DNA of 17,034 nt. It comes from Sedimentisphaerales bacterium. Lineage in GTDB: Bacteria > Planctomycetota > Phycisphaerae > Sedimentisphaerales > SG8-4. Below, one piece after another: positions 1-7,172 of the stretch (positions are counted from its first letter, which is position 1; every line of letters begins with the position of its first letter). The translations under genes and the position numbers were made by a program. The notes under the pieces are model-generated. The model ran no database searches. It had not been told where the DNA came from and saw only the letters and a list, made by a program, of their open reading frames with translations. Location: positions 1 through 17,034 of the forward strand of contig JAFGJR010000080.1 of the NCBI GenBank assembly GCA_016928975.1. The letters are read 5' to 3'.

Positions 1-56
1 TAACATAAATCCATACAAAATAAACACTTATCACATCTTCTTGCAATGTCCCGACT

Positions 57-74
57 TTTGACGCAGGCGTCAAA
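57..74. promoter_or_regulatory. 18-bp palindrome upstream of the S46 peptidase gene (possible operator)
   Basis: The sequence is TTTGACGC-AG-GCGTCAAA, a perfect 8-bp inverted repeat with a 2-bp spacer. It lies about 135 bp upstream of the likely start codon at 211. The half-site size and spacing fit a dimeric repressor site. No regulator gene is nearby and no clear -35/-10 pair could be placed around it, so the operator role is inference. Confidence 0.4.
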
Positions 75-162
75 CAAAGCCAATTTGGCGGGCTGTGCAA
101 AGGCGAACCTCCTTGGAGGAAGTGGACCGGGGCGGTTCGTTGTGGTAATGTGGGTGGGATTG

Positions 163-176
163 GGGGTATGCACCCC
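163..176 (+). other. Small GC hairpin in the S46 leader
   Basis: GGGGT (163-167) and ACCCC (172-176) can pair around a four-base loop, 35 bases before the start codon at 211. It is followed by only three T residues, so it is a weak terminator candidate at best. It sits in a G-rich stretch. It could be chance. Confidence 0.2.
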
Positions 177-210
177 TTTGACAATTGAGTCAGATCAGGG
201 AGGAATCACG

Positions 211-2334
211 ATGAATCACTTAACCAGATGGATGAGTCCGATTCTGCCGATGATTGTGATGATTTGCATGATCCCGACGGAGGCGCCGGGGGATGAGGGG
301 ATGTGGCTGTTCAACAATCCGCCGGACAAACTGCTCAAGGAGAAGCACAACTTCGCGCCCGGGCCGGAGTGGTATACGCACTTGCAGCGCTCCAGCGTTC
401 GCTTCAATAGCGGCGGGTCGGGCTCGTTCGTCTCTGCCGATGGGCTCGTGCTGACCAATCACCACGTCGGCGCCGACTGCCTTCAGAAGCTCAGCACGAA
501 GGAGCGAGACCTGATGGCCTTGGGCTTCTATGCCAAAACACTGGCGGAGGAAGTCCGGTGCATGGACCTGGAGCTGAACGTCTTGCAGAACATCGAGGAC
601 GTCACCGAGCGGATCAACGCGGCGGTCAAGCCGGAGATGAGCCCGGCGGAAGCGAACCTGGCGCGGCGGGCGGCGATGAATACCGTCGAGGAGGAGTCGC
701 TCAAGGAGACCGGCCTGCGAAGCGACGTGGTCACCCTCTATCACGGCGGCATGTACCAGCTCTATCGCTACAAGAAGTACACCGACGTTCGACTGGTCTT
801 CGCGCCGGAGAAGGACATCGCCTTCTTCGGCGGCGATCCGGACAACTTCGAATACCCGCGTTACGACCTCGACATCTGCCTCTTCCGCGTTTACGAGGAC
901 GGCAAGCCCGCCCAGATCGAGCATTACCTGAAGTGGAGCGAGAAAGGCGCCGGCGATGGCGAGCTGGTGTTCGTGTCGGGCAATCCCGGCCGGACCGACA
1001 GGCTCGATACGATGACGCACATCGAGTTCCTTCGTGACCGGGTCCTGCCGTACCGGTTGCAGAAGCTGTTCCGGCTGGAGGTCGTTCTGTCCACCTTCAG
1101 CGCCGAGGGCCGGGAGAATGCCCGCCGGGCGCAGGACGACCTGTTCGGCGTGCAGAACAGCCGCAAGGCCCGCATGGGGATGCTGGCCGGACTCCAGGAC
1201 CCCGCCGTCATGGAACGTAAACGCGCCGAGGAGGAGGCATTTCGCCAGGCGGTTCAAGAGAAGGCGCCGCAGCTCAAAGAGCCGATTGGCGATCCCTGGG
1301 CGGGCGTGGCGGCGGCGATCACGGTCTGGGACGGCATCTACTGTGACTGGGACCTGTGGGAGCAGGGCTCTGCGTTCGATTCGCGTCTGTTCGGCATTGC
1401 GCGGACCCTGGTGCGACTGGCCGACGAATCGGCCAAGCCGAACGCCGAGCGGCTGCGCGAGTATCGCGAATCGAATCTCGAGTCATTGAAGCTGGCGCTG
1501 TTCTCGGAGGCGCCGATCTACGACGATCTGGAGACGGTCACGCTCGCCAGCTCGCTGACCATGCTCGTGGAGATGAAGGGCGAAGGCGATCCGCTGGTCC
1601 GGCAGGTGCTGTCGGGCCAGTCGCCTCGGGAGCGGGCGGCGGAGTTGGTCAGTGGCACGAGCCTTAAGGACGTCGCCTATCGCAAGGAGCTGGCGGCCCA
1701 GAAGCCGGAGGCGATCCGCCTGTCGAAAGACCCGATGATCCAATTGGCGATCCTTGTGGATGGCCCGGCGCGCGAGCTGCGCAAGACCTACGAGGACCAG
1801 GTCGAGGAGCCGATGCGCCAGGCCTATGCCAAGCTTGCCAATGCGCGGTTCGCGATCCACGGGACCGACATGTATCCTGACGCGACCTTCACACTGCGTC
1901 TGGCCTTCGGGGTGGTCAAGGGCTACACGGAGCAGGGCAAACAGATCCCGCCGTGGACGACCGTGGCCGGTCTCTACCAGCGTGCCCAGGACCAGGGTAA
2001 CCAGCCGCCGTTCGAGCTGCCCCAGCGATGGATCAAGCGAAAGAGCAAGCTCGACATGAGCACGCCTCTCAACTTCGTGTCCACCGCCGATATCATCGGC
2101 GGCAACTCCGGAAGCCCCGTCGTCAATCGCAATGGCGAGTTCGTCGGTATCATCTTCGACGGCAATATCCAGTCGCTCGTGCTCGATTTCATTTATACGG
2201 AGAAGGAGGCCCGCGCGGTCTCCGTTCATTCCGCGTCGATCCCGGAAGCCTTGCGCAGGGTCTACGGGGCCAATCGCCTGGCCGACGAATTGGGCCGGGG
2301 GGCGGTCGGCTCGAAAAAGGGGCGAACTCGGTAG
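211..2334 (+). CDS. S46 family dipeptidyl-peptidase (DPP7-like)
   Basis: This is an exported serine peptidase of family S46, which releases dipeptides from the N-terminus of peptides in the periplasm. I chose ATG 211 because GGGAGGAA lies 6-7 bases upstream and a signal peptide follows directly (hydrophobic residues about 9-22). The open frame reaches back to 46 but shows no other ribosome binding site. The protein is 707 residues, normal for S46. The chymotrypsin-like triad is visible: H85 in LTNHHV, D221 in the YDLDICLFR region, and S633 in GGNSGSPV. The residue 18 positions after the catalytic serine is glycine (G651, in FDGN). In this family glycine there marks the DPP7 type, which prefers hydrophobic P1 residues, while DPP11 enzymes for Asp/Glu carry arginine. 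The gene stands alone, 83 bp before nfu. The family call is firm; the specificity is inferred from one residue. Confidence 0.93.
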   Translation: MNHLTRWMSPILPMIVMICMIPTEAPGDEGMWLFNNPPDKLLKEKHNFAPGPEWYTHLQRSSVRFNSGGSGSFVSADGLVLTNHHVGADCLQKLSTKERDLMALGFYAKTLAEEVRCMDLELNVLQNIEDVTERINAAVKPEMSPAEANLARRAAMNTVEEESLKETGLRSDVVTLYHGGMYQLYRYKKYTDVRLVFAPEKDIAFFGGDPDNFEYPRYDLDICLFRVYEDGKPAQIEHYLKWSEKGAGDGELVFVSGNPGRTDRLDTMTHIEFLRDRVLPYRLQKLFRLEVVLSTFSAEGRENARRAQDDLFGVQNSRKARMGMLAGLQDPAVMERKRAEEEAFRQAVQEKAPQLKEPIGDPWAGVAAAITVWDGIYCDWDLWEQGSAFDSRLFGIARTLVRLADESAKPNAERLREYRESNLESLKLALFSEAPIYDDLETVTLASSLTMLVEMKGEGDPLVRQVLSGQSPRERAAELVSGTSLKDVAYRKELAAQKPEAIRLSKDPMIQLAILVDGPARELRKTYEDQVEEPMRQAYAKLANARFAIHGTDMYPDATFTLRLAFGVVKGYTEQGKQIPPWTTVAGLYQRAQDQGNQPPFELPQRWIKRKSKLDMSTPLNFVSTADIIGGNSGSPVVNRNGEFVGIIFDGNIQSLVLDFIYTEKEARAVSVHSASIPEALRRVYGANRLADELGRGAVGSKKGRTR

Positions 2335-2360
2335 CCCGAAAACGGTACGTAGGAAAGGAG

Positions 2361-2389
2361 TTGGCTAACGGCCGCAGGAACCCTATAAT
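2361..2389 (+). promoter_or_regulatory. Sigma70-like promoter of the nfu gene
   Basis: TTGGCT (2361-2366) and a perfect TATAAT (2384-2389) are separated by 17 bp. The start site should fall near 2396, about 20 bases before the nfu start codon. The -35 matches only the TTG half of the consensus. Confidence 0.65.
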
Positions 2390-2398
2390 GGCCTGCGG
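2372..2398. promoter_or_regulatory. Inverted repeat spanning the nfu -10 box (candidate operator)
   Basis: CCGCAGG (2372-2378) and CCTGCGG (2392-2398) form a perfect 7-bp inverted repeat with a 13-bp spacer that contains TATAAT. A protein bound here would block RNA polymerase, so repression is plausible. It could instead be a short hairpin in DNA. No regulator is encoded in the window. Confidence 0.45.
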
Positions 2399-2417
2399 TT
2401 GATTTCTGGAGGTTTCT

Positions 2418-2705
2418 ATGTCAGATGCTAAGGGTCGCGAAGAGGTCGGTGCCGCCAAAGAGGCCGGCGCGGAAAAGAGCTTTGAAGATCAGGTGAAAGA
2501 CGTCATCGAGACGGTCCGGCCGGCGTTGCAGGGCCACGGTGGCGATGTGGAGTATCTCGGCGTGGATGAAGATAAGACCGTCCGGGTCCGCCTGCAGGGG
2601 GCCTGCCGGGGCTGCCCCGGTGCGACCATGACGATGCGCATGGGTATCGAGCGAATCTTAAAGGAGCGCGTGCCCGACGTCAAACAGGTGGTCGCGGTCG
2701 CATAG
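2418..2705 (+). CDS. NifU C-terminal-domain (Nfu) Fe-S cluster scaffold protein
   Basis: A 95-residue cytoplasmic protein that is essentially one Nfu domain (about residues 22-95). Proteins of this family carry a 4Fe-4S or 2Fe-2S cluster, usually between two subunits, and hand it to client enzymes. The cluster ligands are C63 and C66 in ACRGCPGA. The preceding segment DVIETVRPALQGHGGDVEY is typical of the family. The start at ATG 2418 follows TGGAGGT six bases upstream. The first 20 residues are charged and probably disordered. The gene has its own promoter and converges with the mtnA-like gene 31 bp away; no rho-independent terminator is evident between them. The large iron-sulfur flavoprotein at 10295-12922 is a possible client, which is inference. 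Confidence 0.93.
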   Translation: MSDAKGREEVGAAKEAGAEKSFEDQVKDVIETVRPALQGHGGDVEYLGVDEDKTVRVRLQGACRGCPGATMTMRMGIERILKERVPDVKQVVAVA

Positions 2706-2711
2706 AACGAA

Positions 2712-2741
2712 ATCGGACGGATGGGACCGGTAGGACCTATG
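2712..2741. repeat. 9-bp periodic repeat, site 1
   Basis: The units ATCGGACGG, ATGGGACCG and GTAGGACCT followed by ATG repeat every 9 bp between nfu and the mtnA-like gene. The last unit supplies the TAG stop codon of the mtnA-like gene (2737-2739). The same pattern occurs at 9472-9501 and 12985-13021. Confidence 0.7.
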
Positions 2742-3840
2742 ATCGCGAGGCTTGATCCACGGCCTCATCTTCGGTGGGGGCTTCCCTGAAAAGCTGCCGA
2801 ATGCACTCGGCGCCAGGCTTTTCGATCACACCCTTTTCCGTGATGATCGCGGTGATGTTCTCGGCGGGCGTGACATCGAAGGCCGGATTGTAGACGTCGA
2901 CGCCGTCGGGTGCCACGTGCCTATCGCCCAGCCAGGTCACTTCAGAGGCGTTTCTTTGCTCGATAGGAATCTGGGCGCCGGTCTCGATGTTCAGGTCGAA
3001 GGTGCTCGACGGCGCCGCGATGTAGAACGGGATTCCGTGATGCCGGGCCAGGACGCTTACGCCGTAGGTGCCGACCTTGTTGGCGGTGTCGCCGTTGACG
3101 GCGATGCGGTCGGCGCCGGCAATCACGGCCTGAATCTCGCCCTGTTTCATCAGATCGCCCGCCATGTTGTCGCACAGGACCGTCACCTTGATGCCGGCCT
3201 GCTGAAGTTCCCAGGCGGTCAGACGCGAGCCCTGCAACAGAGGCCGGGTCTCGTCGGCATACACTTCGAATCGCCGGCCCTTCCTTTGTGCCTCGTACAG
3301 GACTGACAGGGCGGTTCCCTGGCCGGCGGTGGCCAGCGCCCCGGCGTTGCAATGCGTCAGAATTCCGGAGTCGTTGGGGATGAATTTCTCGCCGTGGACG
3401 CCGATCTGCTTGCACATCTCCACATCCTCGCGACAGATCGCGTTGGCCTCGCTGAGGATCGCCTCGCGAACCTGGCGGACCGTCGCGGACGGCTTGGCGA
3501 TCGCGTCCTTGGCCCGATCTCGAATTCGCGCCAGGGCCCAGAACAGGTTGACGGCGGTCGGGCGCGACCCGGCCAGGTAGCCGCAGGCCTCGGCCACGCG
3601 GTCCATCGCGTCCTGTAAGCTCTGTCGGGCAGTGAGTGTCTGCGTGGCGAGCACGGGGCCGTACGCCGCTGCAACGCCGATGGCCGGCGCCCCCCGCACG
3701 GTCAGCGTCCGTATCGCTTGGTGGAGCTGCTCGATCGTGCGGATCTTCAGCTTGACGAACTCGCCGGGCAGACGGCGCTGGTCGATCAACTCCAGCACGC
3801 CGTCCACGCCGCCATTCCATTTCACCGCCTCTATGTTCAT
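2737..3840 (-). CDS. mtnA: Methylthioribose-1-phosphate isomerase family protein (MtnA-like)
   Basis: A 367-residue cytoplasmic isomerase of the MtnA/eIF2B-alpha superfamily. MtnA converts 5-methylthioribose-1-phosphate to the ribulose form in methionine salvage. Relatives accept 5-deoxyribose-1-phosphate or ribose-1,5-bisphosphate. Family motifs are clear: RGAPAIG (49-55), ILTHCNAGALATAG (160-173) with the catalytic cysteine C164, ADETRPLLQGSRLT (195-208), and GADRIAVNGDTANKVGTYG (242-260) with the catalytic aspartate D244. The C164/D244 spacing equals that of the Bacillus subtilis enzyme (C160/D240, from memory). The start ATG follows a GAGGGA ribosome binding site. It is the last gene of the minus-strand run, 34 bp after a sugar-kinase gene. 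No mtnK, mtnN or mtnB is seen here, so the in vivo substrate is less sure than the family. Confidence 0.9.
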   Translation of the reverse strand: MNIEAVKWNGGVDGVLELIDQRRLPGEFVKLKIRTIEQLHQAIRTLTVRGAPAIGVAAAYGPVLATQTLTARQSLQDAMDRVAEACGYLAGSRPTAVNLFWALARIRDRAKDAIAKPSATVRQVREAILSEANAICREDVEMCKQIGVHGEKFIPNDSGILTHCNAGALATAGQGTALSVLYEAQRKGRRFEVYADETRPLLQGSRLTAWELQQAGIKVTVLCDNMAGDLMKQGEIQAVIAGADRIAVNGDTANKVGTYGVSVLARHHGIPFYIAAPSSTFDLNIETGAQIPIEQRNASEVTWLGDRHVAPDGVDVYNPAFDVTPAENITAIITEKGVIEKPGAECIRQLFREAPTEDEAVDQASRS

Positions 3841-3855
3841 AGTTGTCCCTCGACG

Positions 3856-3869
3856 GACACGTACGTGTC
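3856..3869. promoter_or_regulatory. 14-bp perfect palindrome before the mtnA-like gene
   Basis: GACACGTACGTGTC is its own reverse complement. It fills much of the 34-bp gap between the sugar kinase stop and the mtnA-like ribosome binding site. It could be an operator or a small RNA hairpin controlling the last gene of the run. A chance origin cannot be excluded. Confidence 0.35.
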
Positions 3870-3874
3870 TGAGA

Positions 3875-4975
3875 TCACCTGTCCACTCGGGCGCCGCCGC
3901 TTTTCATGACCTTCTCTACTTCGCTGCGGCTCGCCGTGGTTGCATCGCCGGGCGTGGTCATCGCCAGGGCACCGTGGGCGCACCCGTAGTTGACCGCCTG
4001 CTCGGGGCTCTTGCCTTCCATAAGCGCGTAGATCAGGCCGGAGGCGAAACTGTCGCCGCCGCCGACGCGGTCGTAGATTTCCAAACCCGGCCGCGGCACG
4101 GCGTCATAGAATTGCCCGTCGGCGTACATCACCGCACCCCAGTCATTGATCGTGGCGGTCCGGGCGTTTCGCAGCGTCGTCGCCACGACTTTGAAGTTCG
4201 GGAACTCCTTGACGGCGGTCTCGATCATCCGCTTGAAGGTCGTCGGATCGAGCGTGGAAAAGCCCTTGTCCACGCCGGCGACCTCGAAGCCCAAAGCCGC
4301 CGTGAAGTCCTCCTCGTTGCCGAGCATCACATCGACGTACGACGCAATCTCGCGATTCACCTCGCGAGCCTTTTTCTGGCCGCCGATGTCACGCCAGAGC
4401 GAATCGCGATAGTTGAGGTCATAGGAGACGATCGTGCCGTGTTTTTTTGCCGCCGCCACCGCTTCCAGGATGACATCGGGCGTTGTCGGCGACAGGCCGG
4501 CGAAGATGCCACCGGTGTGGAACCAGCGGATGCCGTCGCGGCCGAAGATTTGCTGCCAGTCGATATCGCCCTTCTTCAGTTGGGAGGCGGCGCTATTGGC
4601 GCGGTCGGAGCAGCCGACGGCGCCGCGGACGCCGAAGCCACGCTCGGTGAAGTTCAGGCCGACGCGGACCTTCCTGCCGATGCCGTCGAACGGCACCCAC
4701 TTGACGTATTCGAGGCTGACGCCGCCCTGGAGCATGAGGTCTTCAAGCAATCGGCCGACGGGGTTCTCGACGAGGGCTGTCACCACGGCGGCGCGCTTGC
4801 CGAACGCCCGGCGCAGGCCGCGGGCGACGTTGTACTCGCCGCCGCCCTCCCACACGCGAAAGCACCGCGTCGTGTGAATCCGCTCGTCGCCGGGATCGAG
4901 GCGGATCATGACCTCCCCCAGCGATAAAACGTCATGCTTGCATTGCGATTCCGGCCTCAGCTCGATCACCGCCAT
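3875..4975 (-). CDS. PfkB-family sugar kinase, 2-keto-3-deoxygluconate kinase-like
   Basis: A 366-residue ribokinase/PfkB kinase. The best functional guess is ATP-dependent phosphorylation of 2-dehydro-3-deoxygluconate to KDPG. An N-terminal substrate-binding glycine motif is present (WEGGGEYNVARGL, 42-54). SYDLNYR lies at 184-190 and GNEEDF at 219-224. The C-terminal anion hole and catalytic base are VGGGDSFASG (304-313), with D308 as the base. The start ATG is preceded by a perfect AAGGAGG (4980-4986). The gene sits between the flavoprotein and mtnA-like genes with 39- and 34-bp gaps. A KDPG-aldolase family gene lies about 3.7 kb upstream in the same direction, which supports the KDG kinase call. 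PfkB specificity cannot be fixed from motifs, and the adjacent mtnA-like gene leaves open a deoxy-pentose substrate. Confidence 0.85.
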   Translation of the reverse strand: MAVIELRPESQCKHDVLSLGEVMIRLDPGDERIHTTRCFRVWEGGGEYNVARGLRRAFGKRAAVVTALVENPVGRLLEDLMLQGGVSLEYVKWVPFDGIGRKVRVGLNFTERGFGVRGAVGCSDRANSAASQLKKGDIDWQQIFGRDGIRWFHTGGIFAGLSPTTPDVILEAVAAAKKHGTIVSYDLNYRDSLWRDIGGQKKAREVNREIASYVDVMLGNEEDFTAALGFEVAGVDKGFSTLDPTTFKRMIETAVKEFPNFKVVATTLRNARTATINDWGAVMYADGQFYDAVPRPGLEIYDRVGGGDSFASGLIYALMEGKSPEQAVNYGCAHGALAMTTPGDATTASRSEVEKVMKSGGARVDR

Positions 4976-4979
4976 TATG

Positions 4980-4986
4980 CCTCCTT
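4980..4986 (-). promoter_or_regulatory. Perfect ribosome binding site of the sugar kinase gene
   Basis: On the minus strand the sequence is AAGGAGG, four bases before ATG 4975. It fixes the kinase start. Confidence 0.8.
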
Positions 4987-5014
4987 AGTCAATTTCCATT
5001 TTGCAGAAATCCCA

Positions 5015-7063
5015 TCACGGCCCGTAGATCATACCCTTTCGGTACTCCTGCCACGCTGATTCGAAGGCCTTCCTTCCCGTCGGCACCGCTCTCGGCGGGA
5101 CCACGCTGCACTGAAACAGATCCGGCGCGGCCTCTTCGTACTCGATACGGAGAATCTTGTTTCGCAGGTCCTGGTTCTCCGGTCGAAAGGCGAGGGGCTG
5201 GCCGGTGGCTTTGTGTTGGATGTCCGGGTGGATCGGGATGCCGCGAGGGCTGAGCACGAGGTACGAGCCGCGCGAGCCGCCGCTTTGCGTGAGCAGATCG
5301 ACGATGGCCTTGAGGTATGCGACGCTCGCCAGGGCCAGGTGCTCCGCCTGAATCGCCGCGACGAGCGACGGTGCGTCCGGCGCTGCCAGACCGTTGTCGC
5401 GGATATCCCTGACCAACTGGACGGCCTGCCTGAGGCTCTCATTGGCGTCCTCTTCCTCTCGGATATGTGCGGCCGACGTGGTCATACGGCTTTGAATCTG
5501 CTCGATGACGTCCTGTGGCGCCGGCCCGGCGGATTTGCTCCAGCGACTCAGCTTGTCGATCAGGTCCCGGACTTGGCGATCGATCTGATTGCCGTTGTCT
5601 GCGCCGTCTGCATCGGGGCCGTAGGCATTGACGATATAGTCCGCCGCCCGCAGACCGCCGACCTGGCCGGAGTTGAGGGCCGAGCCGCCGGGCCGCTTGA
5701 CGCCGTGCGTTCCCGCCATTTCGCCGATCACGAACGTGTGGGGGATGCTCGATTCCCACCACTTGTTCACAGCGAAGCCCCCATTGTTGTGCTGGGCGCA
5801 GATGTCGATCTCCAGTGGCTCGACGGCCAGGTCGATGCCGTTCTCCCGGTACAGCTCGACGGCCAGCGGATTCATGTGTGCCAGTCGCTCGACCGGGGTA
5901 TTCTGCAGCGCGCCGGCGTCCTGGAGATACTCGAACGCCTCCGATTCAAGGTCGTTGATGCTGAACGAGCCCATGCCATGCGCGCCCAGGGGGTTCTGTC
6001 GGAAATCCAGGAAGACCCGGTGGCCCTTCTGTCGCTTGTTGAAGACGAGAATGTCGATCAGGGAGGACTGCAAATTCTCGATTCGCTGGGGATCGAAGGG
6101 CCATTGATAGCCCTTAAGGAAGATGGCCGTCGCCATGGCCCCCATCGAGGGGAAGAAATCGGCGAGGAACTCGTGCTCGTGCTTGCCATCGGCGTCCAGG
6201 CTGAAGACTCGTGGAATCGCTTGCATGTACGTGCCGGAGACGTTCCAGCGGAACTGCGTGCTGGCCAGTCCGAACTGCGACTCCGTGAGGTTCTCGGCCA
6301 CCAGGCCCGCCTGGAAGGCCAGGCCGTGAATGCCGAACTGGCCCTTCGGATAGACGCTGGTCTTGTACAGCTCCCCGGGTCCGCCGGCGGCGAGCACGAC
6401 GTTGGCGGCGAGGAAGACGTGTAACCTGGAATCTGAAATCTGCGATTCGAGATTCTCGACCGTCACGACTCCGGCGATTCGCTTCGATCTGCCTTCGCCG
6501 AGGGTGAGCAGGTGTGCGACCTCCTGACGGTCGAAGATCCGGATGCCGGCCTGCTCGACCTGTCTCTCGAGGCACTCGCTCATGAATCGGCTGGTCTTCG
6601 GGCCGGCGCTGGTAGCGCGTTCGGCGGGATCGTGATCGGTCTTGTAGCCGATGAAGGAGCCTATCGAGTCGGTCGGGAAGGCGACCCCGACCTCCACGAG
6701 GTGGTAGAACTCGCGAAGCGAGCCGACGCCCTCGGCCAGCGCCAGGTCGCCGTGACAGCAGCCGGCGGCCGTGAGAGTGTCTGCAAACGCCTTGGCGGAA
6801 TCGGGCACGTTGGGGCTGGTGCCGAGCTTGTAGTATGTCTGCTTGTCCGATCCGCTCATGCGCGAGGCGCCCAGGCCGAGGCCCCTGGTGATCACGGCGA
6901 TCCGGTCTGCGGCATCCCCGATCCCCTTGCGCTTCATGAAATCGAAGAGGTGAACGGCGCAGTTCATGCCGGCGGCGCCGGCCCCGACGATCACGGTATG
7001 ATAGCGGTGAAACGCCACCTTCCAGCCGGCGATCTGTCTTGTCCTCGCATTTGTTCGTTTCAT
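5015..7063 (-). CDS. FAD-dependent oxidoreductase, fumarate reductase/succinate dehydrogenase flavoprotein-like
   Basis: A 682-residue flavoprotein of the SdhA/FrdA/L-aspartate oxidase superfamily. The FAD-binding GAGAAG is at residues 27-32. A second FAD contact, LAAGGPGELY, is near 224-233. The conserved HNNGGFAVNKWW is near 425-436. GEMAGTHGVKRPGGSALNS near 447-465 resembles the C-terminal FAD/active-site segment of this family. There is no signal peptide or membrane segment, and no Fe-S or cytochrome subunit gene is adjacent, so it is probably a soluble enzyme. The frame can start at GTG 7072 (AGGAG only 2 bases away) or ATG 7063 (11 bases away); I chose the ATG. A 7-bp periodic repeat sits inside the gene near residues 202-215. 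The gene is within a sugar-acid catabolic run, 39 bp before the kinase. Its substrate is unknown. Confidence 0.85.
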   Translation of the reverse strand: MKRTNARTRQIAGWKVAFHRYHTVIVGAGAAGMNCAVHLFDFMKRKGIGDAADRIAVITRGLGLGASRMSGSDKQTYYKLGTSPNVPDSAKAFADTLTAAGCCHGDLALAEGVGSLREFYHLVEVGVAFPTDSIGSFIGYKTDHDPAERATSAGPKTSRFMSECLERQVEQAGIRIFDRQEVAHLLTLGEGRSKRIAGVVTVENLESQISDSRLHVFLAANVVLAAGGPGELYKTSVYPKGQFGIHGLAFQAGLVAENLTESQFGLASTQFRWNVSGTYMQAIPRVFSLDADGKHEHEFLADFFPSMGAMATAIFLKGYQWPFDPQRIENLQSSLIDILVFNKRQKGHRVFLDFRQNPLGAHGMGSFSINDLESEAFEYLQDAGALQNTPVERLAHMNPLAVELYRENGIDLAVEPLEIDICAQHNNGGFAVNKWWESSIPHTFVIGEMAGTHGVKRPGGSALNSGQVGGLRAADYIVNAYGPDADGADNGNQIDRQVRDLIDKLSRWSKSAGPAPQDVIEQIQSRMTTSAAHIREEEDANESLRQAVQLVRDIRDNGLAAPDAPSLVAAIQAEHLALASVAYLKAIVDLLTQSGGSRGSYLVLSPRGIPIHPDIQHKATGQPLAFRPENQDLRNKILRIEYEEAAPDLFQCSVVPPRAVPTGRKAFESAWQEYRKGMIYGP
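6421..6455. repeat. 7-bp periodic repeat inside the flavoprotein gene
   Basis: The plus-strand units GTAACCT, GGAATCT, GAAATCT, GCGATTC and GAGATTC follow each other with a 7-bp period. They encode a polar stretch (ENLESQISDSRLHV) between two conserved strands of the FAD domain. The total of 35 bp is not a multiple of three, but the frame is open across it. It looks like an intergenic-type repeat absorbed into a surface loop. Confidence 0.5.
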
Positions 7064-7172
7064 AACTGGCACGACTCCTGATTCACAGGGTAGGCAGTGC
7101 CCGCCATATGGTCTACGTTACCAGAATGCCAGCCTCCTGTCAGCCGTGCGGTCGGGAAATCCCTACGCGTGG

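Noticed and set aside
108..119. CCTCC-TT-GGAGG inverted repeat
   Set aside because: The arms are only 5 bp and it has no clear relation to a promoter or start codon.
178..206. TTGACA at 178-183 as a promoter -35 for the S46 gene
   Set aside because: No -10 hexamer lies at the right distance, and the position overlaps the ribosome binding site region.
46..210. Extended N-terminus of the S46 peptidase frame
   Set aside because: The frame is open from 46, but ATG 211 has the ribosome binding site and is followed directly by a signal peptide.
220..1257. Long minus-strand open frame opposite the S46 gene
   Set aside because: It is antisense to a clear family member and its translation has no recognisable domain; GC-rich codon bias opens such frames.
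3632..4927. 431-codon plus-strand open frame opposite the sugar kinase and mtnA-like genes
   Set aside because: It crosses two well-supported genes on the other strand and shows no motif or ribosome binding site.
5213..6424. 403-codon plus-strand open frame opposite the flavoprotein gene
   Set aside because: It is an antisense shadow with biased composition and no domain.
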